This document shows, piece by piece, positions 1-10,500 of a stretch of 22,680 nt of DNA (position 1 is its first letter; the number at the start of each line of letters is the position of its first letter). A program made the translations under genes and the position numbers. Under the pieces are notes generated by a model. That model did not search any database. It saw nothing but the letters and a program-made list of their open reading frames with translations, and had not been told where the DNA came from. Source of the DNA: Amoeboaphelidium occidentale (taxonomy: Eukaryota > Aphelidiomycota > Aphelidea); NCBI GenBank assembly GCA_023515795.1, contig JALGPX010000124.1, forward strand, positions 10,124 through 32,803, in the 5' to 3' direction.

Positions 1-1
1 T

Positions 2-250
2 CACTGCTTGACTCTATGGAATCGTGATATTAATGCTGCTAGAAACATTAGGTACATGTTCTTGGAGAGAAATTCAAATGGAGACAACCTTCCAGAAGTT
101 TTCAAGAAGAAAGAAGAATGCGCCAAAGAAAAGAAGACAAATGTTTCAAAAACGAGTGAGTTAAGTCACGTTCCGTCCCAGCCTCATGCGTCTGGATCGA
201 GTAAATCAAGTGTGGGTTTGGCGGAGGCGGCCGGAGAAGAGATTTACTAA
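2..250 (+). CDS. Fanzor (eukaryotic TnpB-like) protein, C-terminal end only
   Basis: The window opens inside this reading frame; the 5' part lies to the left. The first codons read H-C-L-T-L-W-N-R-D-I-N-A-A-R-N-I, which is the last zinc-ribbon cysteine followed by the RuvC-III block with its catalytic Asp (NRDINAARN). It nearly matches the end of the minus-strand Fanzor at 17671-18648 (CLTVWNRDINAARNIRHVFL), so the two are paralogues, though at DNA level they differ clearly. After the RuvC block comes a hydrophilic Lys/Glu/Ser tail of about 50 residues that differs from the other copy. Fanzors are RNA-guided nucleases of eukaryotes related to transposon TnpB. Whether this copy is intact cannot be judged. 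The stop is TAA at 248-250. Confidence 0.8.
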   Translation, partial: HCLTLWNRDINAARNIRYMFLERNSNGDNLPEVFKKKEECAKEKKTNVSKTSELSHVPSQPHASGSSKSSVGLAEAAGEEIY

Positions 251-566
251 AGACCTGATGCACAAACATACGAACAGTGCCCGTATTTTATATGGGTTCT
301 GACTAGTTAGGCTTGAAATGATTCTGATTTCTTTTGTGAAGAAAATCCAGAGCTTGCCTCTGTTGAGAATAGGAGTTCAAGGACAGATCGTAGAGGAGCC
401 ACTCAGTAATAGTTCTCTGTAGATACTGTACATTAAGGTGATAAAGGTATGATCACATAAAGAGGCACGTGAGGAATGCTCAATAAAGTGATATTCATGC
501 TGTAATCATTGTCTATTTTAGATTGGATCTTCTGTATCATGGATGTAACGCTGTTTCATCTACGTA
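251..566. other. Gap between Fanzor fragment and kinase gene, with one copy of a 21-bp direct repeat
   Basis: No independent gene is seen. A 21-bp sequence containing AATCCAGAGCTTGCCTC is present at 340-360 and again, identical, at 579-599 inside the 3' end of the kinase reading frame. On the minus strand one frame from about 545 down to the TAG at 303-305 could be the missing end of the kinase: with a 31-nt GT...AG intron at 426-456 it reads ...HVPLY|YLQRTITEWLLYDLS...QALDFLHKR. I found no clean splice that joins it to the kinase exon, so this stays a possibility. Confidence 0.35.
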
Positions 567-3500
567 TCACAGCACACCAGAAAATCCAGAGCTTGCCTCA
601 GATTCAGTTTTACTTTCTTTCCATGGCATCTTTCGTGTTAAGCACTCAAACAAAAGGATCGAGAAGGCAAAAATGTCACCAGCTGCCATCACTTTCGGAG
701 AATCATTCTTCCTTTCTCTGAATCTTTTAAAGCATTCCGGTGCCGCATATCTACATGACATTCCTCTTAAGTTAGCGACATTGAACGTTTTGGCTGCAAG
801 AACTTTGTCTGAAACGATATTGGTGATACCAAAATCTGTTAGTACGCAAAAGTAAATGCCATTTGCTTCGTCGCGATCAATTAAAACATTCTGAGGCTTA
901 ATATCGCAATGAATAAGCCAGCGAGCATGCATGCACATTAGTCCTCGACTTATATCTAGCATAAAGTGGGCAACCATCTTGTGACTGTAACGAAGCAGTC
1001 TCTGCTTATAAATCCAGGTGTCCAATGAACCATACAAGTAATATTTCATCAGGATACAGCATGGTACATGACAATATCCAACGATTCGAGCAATATTTCT
1101 GAACTCCTGCAACATTGTCATGATTGTGATTTCCTGATCAAAGGTCTGTTGCTGTGAAGGAGAGCATGTGTTGTAGTCAGCGTAAATCACTTTAACGATG
1201 ATATCATTATCTTCTGCTAATTCTATGCTGGATCCATGCAGAATTTCAGCGAGATAGATAGAACCAGCACCGCCTTTCCCCACCTTTTTGCGCAATCGAA
1301 ACCCAGTGGGATCGACTTCTAAGTATGCAGGCTTTGCTGCACCAAGATGTGTTGCGACTAAAGTTCCTTCAGGATCCATTACGGCTGATGTTTTCCGGTT
1401 GTGGCTCGTTGATGTGTTCTTGCTTGAGTCTCTGTCAATTATATACCTGGAATAACGCCAAACACAGACAAACATGATTAGAATCAGACTCCCCGCGACA
1501 GCAGAAATAGCTATCGCTAAGTCACTCAATCGAGAGTTCTGAAAATCAGTAATTCCTCTATCTCTTGGAACTATTGTGTCTCTTCTCAAGCTGCTCGATG
1601 TGACAACCGGAATGGTTGACCGTAGAGCTTGCCGAGGGATTACAGGATTCCAAACCAGGACAGAACCATCATTACTTGCTGAAAACAGTGACGAGTTATG
1701 AAATACTAAAGCATTGATTCTCCCTGAATGGCCCTCAAACGTATCCATAATTCTACCAGAGTCGATTTGCCACTGTTTTATCATTTTATCATCGCCAGCA
1801 GAGAACAAAACATTCTGAGTAGCAGCTATTGCTCTTATTGGACCTGTATGCCCAGGAATAGTGAATGTTCTTCTAAATATACGGACAATATGAAAGGTAT
1901 CATCCCATCGGATAATTGTGTTATCCTCCGATCCAGAATATAGGCTCCCATCGTGCTTTAACAGGCAAGTAACCACACCTTCATGCCCTGTTAATGTAAG
2001 GATAATTTTGCTTTGTCTTAGATCCCAAACCAGAATTGAGTTTGATTCGCCACCAGTGAATAGATACTTGCCCGACGATGCCATAGATACTATGGTGATA
2101 TTGAAACCCTGAAGAGCTACAACAGGAACAGAATCATTAGCATACCATAAAATAGTCTTGTTCAATGATGCGGCAAAAATCCCAGAGTCTCCGACATGAA
2201 AGCTTGAAAATCGACTATCTTGTAGTGAGATCTCATTTACCATTGAGAAATACTCAGCATTATGCCTTTGAATCTTTCCATCTAAACTGAGACTGTACAC
2301 TGTCTGATTGTGGTAACTCAGAAACGATATTTGTGTTTCAGGCTTTACGAAGTTTGCCTTGATCTTTGCAGTTTTGGAATCAAATGCATTGACAGAACCA
2401 TCTACTTGACCGACTAATACAGTGCAATTGTAAGCAACCAAGGAGGTAGATGCGCTATTTGAATCTTCCATCACTTTCACCAAATTAGAAGTGGTGAAGT
2501 CCCATTTTCGAACAGAGCCATCCATTGAAGAACTGTAAAGAAAGGAGCCTTCGACAGATAAAGCGGTTACAGAGTTAGTATGCCCTTCAAAGCTATACAT
2601 GAGCTGGTAATTATTATTAAGGTCGAGAACCCTTATTGCACCGCCCAAGAGACCGATTATTATAGCATATCCCTCTACAACAACCATCGACCCGATATGT
2701 TCGCTGCCTTTGAGTATTATTGTGAATTGCTCCGAGAAATTATTTAACCATACTGAACCATCAGCTGTAAGCAAAAAATGCCCTTCTCGTAGAATTATGT
2801 TCATTGCTGGATAGAATCCCGCAATTTTGTATTCTTGAACTATTACTCCGGTCTCTGTGCTAAATACTCGTATAAAACGATTTGCATCTCCAGCGACAAT
2901 GTACTGGTCATTGATATCCAGACCAGTGACTGCACCCGACATCGATAAGGATCTAACCAAGCTTCCTGTCTGAAGTGACCAGCAAGAGACAACTCCATTA
3001 GAGATCGCAGCGTAAAGGACGCCCTTATATATCTTCACAACGTTTGCGAGTCCGCCGCTTATGTTGATGGTCCGAAGAATGTCACCTGTGTCAGTATTCC
3101 ATAGAATAATCTTTCCGTCTGAGCCACTTGAATAGAAGGTTTTGTACACCGAATCGAAGAAAAGCGATACAACATAACTAGTATGGCCCGTTAGAATTCG
3201 CTCAAGTTCATACGATACTGGATTCCACTTCCTTATCAAATAATCGTCAGCGCCAGTAAATATGAAGCCATCCTTGCCCAATACCATAGTTCGAAGGTTT
3301 TTTCTTTGAGAATAGTAAAAACCAAGATACCAGCCAGAAAGCATATTATATCTGTAAATTATAGTGGCACTGTCCCCTGTAAATATGCGAGTACCAAATG
3401 TGGTCATGGACATAATTTCGCTTCCTGATACATCAAGAAATCTGTCAAAAGCAAACTTATTATCTTCCCACTTAAACCTTGCCAGTTTTGTATCCGATGA

Positions 3501-4339
3501 AGCATAGAGAAAGCCACTGTAGTAAGTCAAGAATTTAATCGGTTTGCTCACAATCCCTGTGATTAGATCTTGTCTTTGCCCTGAAATTGTATTCCAAACG
3601 ACTATGGAACCGTCATCACAACCGCATACCAAAAACTCATTGAAGGTAGTTAAAGCATTTGTGTTTGACAAATAGTAAATAGAATTAGGATTTTGTTGTG
3701 CAGTGGAGATATCAAACTTTCTAACAGATTTCTCTGAATCATCTATAGCTGCAGAATACAAGAAACCTCCGATAATAGCCAAACCTGTAACTGGCCTTTT
3801 GTGCCCAAAGTAACCAGTAATGAATCTGTTCGTAGCAAGATCCAAACGGCGTATTGAATTATCCCTGCAACCATAGAAGATCGAGTTCTCGTGAAACAAT
3901 GATACTTGACATTGATCAGGAGCAGGATTCCTGATGCGCGCAAGTATCGCACCCGTACTCAAATCCCACACAACAACATTGCCATCATCTGCGGATGAAT
4001 ACAGTTTGTCATCCTTCAAGTGAAGCGTGCGCACAAAACTCGTATGACCTAAAGCTTCAGTAAATACAAACAGCAGACAAACCTCTCAATGTTCTTACGA
4101 CCTCTCCAGTTAAGATCACTCTTTCGATGATATCATTACTCGCAACCGAATAAAGATACTCACTGTTGGCAGCCAATGCAAATACATCGACAGCATATTC
4201 TGTTTCAAGGTCAATTGCATGGTTAAAACTTACTTTGTATCAATAAACTTTTTTGATGTTCGGTTCCTTTAGTCGGATGGACTAGAAGAACCCACAATAC
4301 AGATAGAACCCAGGTACTGAAGCCAAAACTTGTAGCCAT
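567..4339 (-). CDS. Receptor-like protein kinase with signal peptide, WD40 repeats and one TM segment
   Basis: Joining exons 4339-4234, 4199-4083 and 4048-567 gives about 1,234 residues. The ATG at 4339 starts a clear signal peptide (MATSFGFSTWVLSVLWVLLV). Splicing the second intron restores a WD40 blade, LRGHTSFVRTLHLKDD, which supports both introns. Many WD40-like blades follow (GHT/GHEG...VWD/W), enough for two propellers. A TM helix lies near residues 912-935 (plus 1450-1520). The kinase domain then shows a Gly loop (VGKGGAGSIYLAE), VAIK-type Lys (IIVKVIYAD), catalytic loop HCDIKPQNVLID, DFG (LTDFGI), APE (SCRYAAPE) and the subdomain IX Asp (GDIFAFSILLFE). Subdomains X-XI are missing: the frame stops at TGA about 20 residues after KMPW. 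Predicted topology puts the propellers outside the cell and the kinase inside. The natural end may use further introns, or the gene may be truncated. Confidence 0.85.
4049..4082 (-). other. Intron 2 of the WD40 kinase gene (34 nt)
   Basis: Donor GTTTGT, acceptor GCTTTAG, with TTACTGA as possible branch site. Splicing yields LRG|HTSFVRTLHL, a textbook WD40 strand start, and removes an in-frame stop. Confidence 0.85.
4200..4233 (-). other. Intron 1 of the WD40 kinase gene (34 nt)
   Basis: Donor GTAAGT, acceptor GAAACAG. A TTAAC or TTGAC element could serve as branch point. Removing it joins the signal-peptide exon in frame to sequence leading into the first WD40 blade. Confidence 0.8.
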
Positions 4340-4415
4340 GGTTGAATTTCTAAAAATAGAACAAGTCGCGATTTTTGAATGAACAAGTTGAAAATTACAC
4401 AATTCTTAACAGAAA

Positions 4416-4421
4416 TTTATT
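4416..4421 (-). terminator. Poly(A) signal AATAAA of the uS3m gene
   Basis: AATAAA on the minus strand, 17 nt past the TAA stop of the uS3m gene and in the 99-nt gap before the kinase ATG. Confidence 0.6.
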
Positions 4422-4438
4422 ACCACAGTGATAATACG

Positions 4439-5542
4439 TTACCAAATGAACCTGGAATTTTCCTTGTCAGCGGGCTTCTGAAGATCAAGCAATTTATCAA
4501 CCAATGGCTTCAATTCATAATTGTGAACATCGCTTGCGTTCCATAAACCTCTCTTATATTCATACTTTGGCTTGTATTTAGGATCATAATTCTTGTCTAG
4601 CTTTAATAATGACGGAAACTCACAAGAGGAATATTCATCTTCTATGGATGGTCTCTGAAAATGCACCCAACATTTCGCGCCAACACTTCCTGATCGCATA
4701 ATCATAAATGCCTTTCCGAAATCAATAAGAGCACTCTTTCTTTCTTTAGGACAACTTCCATGAAGGAAATCGTGTTTAATTGCCATCTCCTCTCCGCCTG
4801 GTCTTCCTTTCACACGCAATCTAAATCCAGCAATCTTTAGCCATGAAACACCATCTGCTGTGCTTCTTGCTGGAACATCACCATCTTCCAGAGAGTTAAC
4901 AAGACGGTCATAAATAGCCGTTGATTTAAGGCCGCTGTTTAACATGTGCAGAACATACTGAGCCATAATATCAGCATTCTGGATGGGATTAACCACAGGA
5001 ATAGCATCGATCTTGACTTTAACTTGACCATCTTGTAAACCAGAAGTTCCAGGGCCCTGATACTCGCCAAAGACTTTTCCAAGAATACTTTCTAGTTCTT
5101 CCCATTCAACAGGCGTACCAGAGGGATTATACACAAACAGCCTCACAAGATTTCCTGATAATGCGCGGTAAATGAAGGGCGTAGATATCAAAATATTCTT
5201 TGGGGACAGATAACCTTCCAAATACTTCTTCATTCGTAAGTCCTGAATTAGCATCGGCGCGTATGACTGAGAGAACGGAGATTCCTGTTGTAAATACTTT
5301 GGCATGGCTGGATTTATCGGATGGTTGGAGTCTGTTCTGTTTTCCTGATATGTTGGATACTTTGAGGGAACGTAGAGCGTAGTTTGCCATGATCGCTGCG
5401 TATTTCTGTGGAATGGGACACCATTAGCCAAATAATTCAGACGGTACACAATCGGGTTAATCTCCTGCGATGCAAAGCGTTTCTGTGCGTTGTGAAATGC
5501 GTTGCTTTTGAAGGCGCTTTTGACAGTTCCTTGGAAGATCAT
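4439..5542 (-). CDS. Mitochondrial small ribosomal subunit protein uS3m, nuclear-encoded
   Basis: About 367 residues from the ATG at 5542. The N-terminus (MIFQGTVKSAFKSNAFHNAQ, then KRFAS) is basic and Ser/Ala-rich like a mitochondrial presequence. INPIVYRLNYLANG corresponds to the start of bacterial uS3 (VNPIGFRLG). Near the C-terminus, WLKIAGFRLRVKGRPGGEEM...DFGKAF...GSVGAKCWVHF matches the uS3 C-terminal domain (GxRxxxxGRLNGxExAR... DYG... GxxGVKVWI). The long segments in between are typical of fungal mitochondrial uS3. The protein should bind the head of the mitoribosomal small subunit. In many fungi this gene stays in mitochondrial DNA; here it lies among nuclear-type genes and uses the standard code. 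An upstream in-frame ATG at 5638 would add 32 residues and bury the presequence, so 5542 is preferred. Confidence 0.75.
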   Translation of the reverse strand: MIFQGTVKSAFKSNAFHNAQKRFASQEINPIVYRLNYLANGVPFHRNTQRSWQTTLYVPSKYPTYQENRTDSNHPINPAMPKYLQQESPFSQSYAPMLIQDLRMKKYLEGYLSPKNILISTPFIYRALSGNLVRLFVYNPSGTPVEWEELESILGKVFGEYQGPGTSGLQDGQVKVKIDAIPVVNPIQNADIMAQYVLHMLNSGLKSTAIYDRLVNSLEDGDVPARSTADGVSWLKIAGFRLRVKGRPGGEEMAIKHDFLHGSCPKERKSALIDFGKAFMIMRSGSVGAKCWVHFQRPSIEDEYSSCEFPSLLKLDKNYDPKYKPKYEYKRGLWNASDVHNYELKPLVDKLLDLQKPADKENSRFIW

Positions 5543-7454
5543 CTTTGCGCAACGATCAATGAGCAGATATAAATTAGGAACGCGTGAACAGGCATTCGCA
5601 GCCACTAAGATCATCAAGAAATTGGATAAGGAGAACAAAGTATGGGAAATGTTGGCGTATTTCTTTGGTCCTAAAGTTCAAGCACTGAAAGCTTCCAACA
5701 AGTTCAGCCGAGGTGTTCCGGGACAGTTGAAGGAATCTACTTTGAAGAATGGCAAATTTATGGATTACGGCTGCACAAAGCGCGTTGAAGTTTGGAATAC
5801 GATGCTATCATGCATGGCTGCGCGTGGGTTAGGCGAACAATGCTTCAAGCTCAGACGCAAGATGAAAGATATGGGTGCATCGACATCGGACGAAACTATC
5901 TCTATTTTACTTAAAGGTGCTGCGCAAAGTATGATGAAGAACAAGACGTCATTGGCTAAATCCTCTGTTGCTCCGGAGAAGATTGAGGTGTACACCAAAG
6001 CGAAATCAATGTTCAAGCGTGTTCAAGAGGAGATATCAAGTGGTCAAATGGACAGAGGTGTTAATCTTTCGATAATTCATGTGAATGGGATGCTTCAGTG
6101 TGCATCTCATGCTAAAGACTGGAAGCATGTCTTTGAACTTTATAGTCGATTAGCTCCAGTCGACGGCAAGGAGGTTGCAGAAGATCGTGTTGCTCCGAAG
6201 CCAGACGATAGCGAAGAATTTGATGAAGATGAAGATTCTACTCCTAAGACTGCTTCAAAAGAGATTGTGTCTAAATTGAATCCGTCAATAAGAACATTCT
6301 CTATACTTCTAAATGCTTGCGGTAGAATTGGAGGCGATGGTGGTTGCAATAAGGCGATTGAAATATGGAAAGATTTGAAGAGAAGAATCGATTTACAAAA
6401 CAAAAAGCCACCAAAAGATTACAGTACTGATTTAAGTAAAGTTGTAAAGAAGAAACACAAGAATGATTTAATTAGTGAAGCAATTTTTGGTGATGATGTT
6501 TATACAAAAGATGAATTAATTGATAAGATCAAAAAGGAAGAAAACGAGAGGTTACAGATTGATACTGATGTGATTAACTCTATGATTTATGCCTGCTCCC
6601 AAGCTGAATCGGATTCCAAGTTACTTAATGCATTTCTTGTTGGGCAACAAGAATTTCAGACCATAGACATTCTTGAATTCTTCAAAAAGTATAAGAAGGA
6701 CGAGTCATTCAAGAATCTTTATCTAAAGTATGTCAAAAAAGTTGAGAATGGTGAGATTATGTCAGACTCAGCTCCAGATGGTTTGATTGCCCTTGGTTGC
6801 GCGCCAAATTCTAAATCCGTCTCGCTGCTTCTGACTGTACTTACGAAACTGAAGGCTCCATCAAAAGTAATTTATGATTTTTATGAAGAAGCCTCTGGTG
6901 TTGGATTTGGCAGAGCAGATAGAGATATATCTCTCAAGCTGCACGCATTACAAATAATGGCGTCGAGTAAGGACATCAGTAGAGGTTTTAAAGTATTTTC
7001 TGATATCGAAAAGGATGTCAAGAAGGAAAACTTTGCATCAGGGCCTAACCCAAAAAGTGCAAAAGTAGTTGTACCGAGTTTAGCTGTTCAGAACATTTTA
7101 AAGTTATTATCTCACGATAATGAAAAAGAGTCTTTAGACAGAAACAAGAAATTGGCACAGAAACTTTGGGAAGACTCTTGTGATGCTGCTAACAGAGATC
7201 TTAGGGACTATATGACAGGGCATTCTTTCAGGCCTACTCCTGTTACGTTTATATACTTTTTAAAGACCATCAAAGACCCAGAGACTATCCGTGCGTATGT
7301 TGATGAGTTTTACGCTTTGTCACAAAAGGAAAACGACTCGAAAGACTGGAGAATCGATTTTGCCAAAAAGGTCACACAAATGGACTCTTTCGCTTATTAT
7401 TTGAAAAATAGTTCAAGAAGTTCAAAGAGTTTTAAGAAGCCAGTGGTTAAATGA
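5502..7454 (+). CDS. Pentatricopeptide repeat (PPR) protein, probably mitochondrial
   Basis: 650 residues from the ATG at 5502, or 631 from the ATG at 5559. The longer start gives MLLKALLTVPWKIIFAQRSM, a good mitochondrial presequence. PPR-like helical repeats are visible: VWNTMLSCMAARGLGEQCFK followed by a second helix and TSDETISILLKGA, then IIHVNGMLQCASHAKDWKHV, then RTFSILLNACGRIG and DTDVINSMIYACSQ. An acidic linker (EEFDEDEDST) lies near residue 245, and a Lys/Glu-rich stretch follows near residues 295-350. PPR proteins bind organelle RNA to stabilise, process or translate it; some are mitoribosomal subunits (mS39/PTCD3). The divergent uS3m neighbour makes a role in mitochondrial translation attractive, but the family member cannot be named from sequence alone. 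The stop is TGA. Confidence 0.75.
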   Translation: MLLKALLTVPWKIIFAQRSMSRYKLGTREQAFAATKIIKKLDKENKVWEMLAYFFGPKVQALKASNKFSRGVPGQLKESTLKNGKFMDYGCTKRVEVWNTMLSCMAARGLGEQCFKLRRKMKDMGASTSDETISILLKGAAQSMMKNKTSLAKSSVAPEKIEVYTKAKSMFKRVQEEISSGQMDRGVNLSIIHVNGMLQCASHAKDWKHVFELYSRLAPVDGKEVAEDRVAPKPDDSEEFDEDEDSTPKTASKEIVSKLNPSIRTFSILLNACGRIGGDGGCNKAIEIWKDLKRRIDLQNKKPPKDYSTDLSKVVKKKHKNDLISEAIFGDDVYTKDELIDKIKKEENERLQIDTDVINSMIYACSQAESDSKLLNAFLVGQQEFQTIDILEFFKKYKKDESFKNLYLKYVKKVENGEIMSDSAPDGLIALGCAPNSKSVSLLLTVLTKLKAPSKVIYDFYEEASGVGFGRADRDISLKLHALQIMASSKDISRGFKVFSDIEKDVKKENFASGPNPKSAKVVVPSLAVQNILKLLSHDNEKESLDRNKKLAQKLWEDSCDAANRDLRDYMTGHSFRPTPVTFIYFLKTIKDPETIRAYVDEFYALSQKENDSKDWRIDFAKKVTQMDSFAYYLKNSSRSSKSFKKPVVK

Positions 7455-7530
7455 ATAGATTGTTAGAGTTTGCTTTAAACTTCGTGTCTCCAAAACTTTG
7501 TTTGAAATCAGCCATCAGAGATCAAGGAAC

Positions 7531-10500
7531 ATGAGCAAACTCTTTAAGGATATTGTCACAAATAGAAGCAGGCAGGAATCTTCACCTCCGCCTGTGATAC
7601 TTCCTGAGGGCCCAAAGGAGAAAAAGAATGTGGGGATCTGCTTTAGTGGCGGCGGGATCAAGAGTGCATCATTCAGCTGTGGGATACTAATGGCTTTGGC
7701 TGGCCTCAAACCACCTGAAAAGCCCAAAGATCCCAACTATGCCAATTACAAAGATTTGATTCCAGAACCTGAAACAATGACCCACCTGGAACAATACACT
7801 GCTCTTCATCTTTTATCACAGCTTGATTTTCTCAGTGCTGTTTCAGGTGGTGCGTACTCCGCAACGGCGTACATCTCCTTCTTACGTCACTTCAGAGATA
7901 ATTTTTCTGAGGCAAGGAAGATCGCTTATGAGTTTGCTGATATCTTTGTATATCTTGATCGAAAGTTCAAGAACAAGATGAGAGGTGTTGATGCTTTGAG
8001 GGATACTACGGAAGATCCGAGAACTTCTCCTACTAGGGATAAATTCGATTCAAAAGAGGAGTCTAGGGCTGCAACAATGGTTGCCACGGCTGCAGTTCAT
8101 GCACTCTATCAAAAGATGCACAAGAATTGCGGATATGTTGTTGATAGAAGTGGTTCCACTCTGAGAATGATATATACTGCACTACGATTGATCTGGATAT
8201 TCATGTTTGCAGAAATTGTTACTCTCATTCCAGTTTTTGCATATATGTTTCTTGGTGCATCGGTTGCGGTGAACTTGTTTGGTGATTTGCTCAGTGATGC
8301 GATGGGAACAACAAGATTGTTCAGTGTCGATAACAAAACGATTGAGTTCGATGCGAAACCTGTTGATGCAGCATCAGATGGTACAGGGGTATTCGCTACA
8401 CTGTCAGAATTATACTTGTTTAGTGGAATTGCCGTTATCATCTTTATTCTAGCTTCATTAATATTACGTTTTATGAAGAAAAACTACAATCTTAGTTCCG
8501 AAAGACAGTGGTTGAAAGCTGTTGAAACATATTTCGTAATTTTGACGTTTGCAGTGGCTCTGTATTCGATTGTACTTCCAACTGTGGTTTTGATCCAAAC
8601 AAGTAGCGCATCAATCTTTATTTTTGCATGTGCTTGCGGCTTCTTGCTGATACTTCTATATTCCTTGTATAACGGTCTTGATCTTCAGGCTGTGATACTG
8701 AGTATCATTTCTATGGCAAGTTCTTTTGCAATTTTACTTGGATCTTCTTACCTTATACGACTGTGGATTTTTGATTTTGAAACCAGAAAGAATCGAGCAT
8801 CTTGGAACTTAGCTCTTATGTACAATTTTATTATCTTAATGATTTTCTCTTTGTGGGGAAGGAGATTTAGATCGGTACTTCCAGACTATTATGCAAGAAG
8901 TTTAGAGGCTTCTTTTTTCTTCCAAAAACCTATGAGCAGAACAAGAGCTCTTGTAGTTAATGCAGCGAGAGCTTTTAATCATCTAGTTGGTTGGATTCAG
9001 ATCGAATTGCCAGAATTTAGATATTCTCAGTTTCAGAATCCACCGCCTCTTTCTCAAGACTTTACGTCCAATGGATTACAGAAGTCGACACCAATTGAAA
9101 CACTTTTGCTCTTAAAACCAAAGCCTATCCTGATTATGAATGCGGTTATACACGATTTGTATTCAATAAGGAAAGATCATGCGAGGTTATTTCTATTAGA
9201 CAAAGCTCCAAATCCTTATAAAGAAATCAATCCCCCTGGTTTAAAGGAACCTAAGTTTGGCCACTTCATCATGGCGACAGGAAAAATAGAGGATGGAACA
9301 AAAGAAACAAGAGAGTCACCGGATTCACTTGATTTTGTATACTTTGGCGCACCTGATAGATTGAAACGGATAAAATTACCGCCAATTGCAATGCCTGATG
9401 CCATGGGTGTGAGTGGAGGAGCCGTTGGTGCTGTTAACGGAAAGTTTGAGGATCAAGCAAGAAGTAGGCAAATGATTGCGTTATTGTTCTCTGGAGGCCT
9501 CGGCACTTGGGTTAAATACTCTTCGGAAGAACCGACAGAATGGGAATACCCACCAAAAAGTCAAAGGAAAATCACCGGTTTGAAGGAATTTGAAATAGCT
9601 CCGATGATAAAAGTGCGTTTTGACTGGATGTTTGGATTTAAATCTAGTCTGGCCTTCTTTGTTGAATTTTTGGTAGCAGGAGCACTCTCTTTAGCGGGGT
9701 TTTGTTATGGAAGCTATACTCAACAGGCAGGTGTTTGTGATGGCCAATATACCTTTGAATGGCTCTTGGGCGATTCATGGGTGAATGGACGACCTCCTGT
9801 AGTTATAATTATTGCTTTACTCATATTTTCTCTTTATATGTTTTCGTCTTCAGTTCCTTCTAAATGGCTCAACATTGGATTTCATTCGCCGTTCATAAGA
9901 CACTTGTATCAGGTTTTCAAAGTTATATACGAAGGACCAACAACTCATGCTCCAGGGGACTTCATATATTTGACTGATGGCGGTCATCTGGAAAATCTGG
10001 GCGCCTTTCAGCTATTTAGACAAAAATGCGATCTAATCATAATGTGCGATGCCAACAATGACCCAGAAGGTAAATGTGAAGATTTGAATTACGTTCTGGA
10101 ATGGGCTAGAAAAGAACTTAATTGCTCTTTTGCGCCAAGTGAAGAAGATGAAAGAGATGGAATACATGACCTTGACAAAGCAATCTTTGAGTATACATAT
10201 TCTTCTCATGAGGAGCGACCATTTCTTAAGTTCAGAGTTTACTATCCTGAGCCTGAGAATAAGGGAGGACCAAAACCATTTCAAGGTAAAGAACAGGTTG
10301 CAAACTTTAGAGAAGGTATTGTGTATTACATCAAAACGTTCAAGTTAGCTCAAGAGGTTGATAAGAAAGAATTGCGCGCATTAGGATCCATTGATATTCC
10401 TGCTCGTGATACAAGTAACAAGAAGAATGCAAAATATTCTAATCCCTTTCTGGCCTTGATAAAGATGATATCTGGGGACTTTCCTATGCACAACTTCTTT

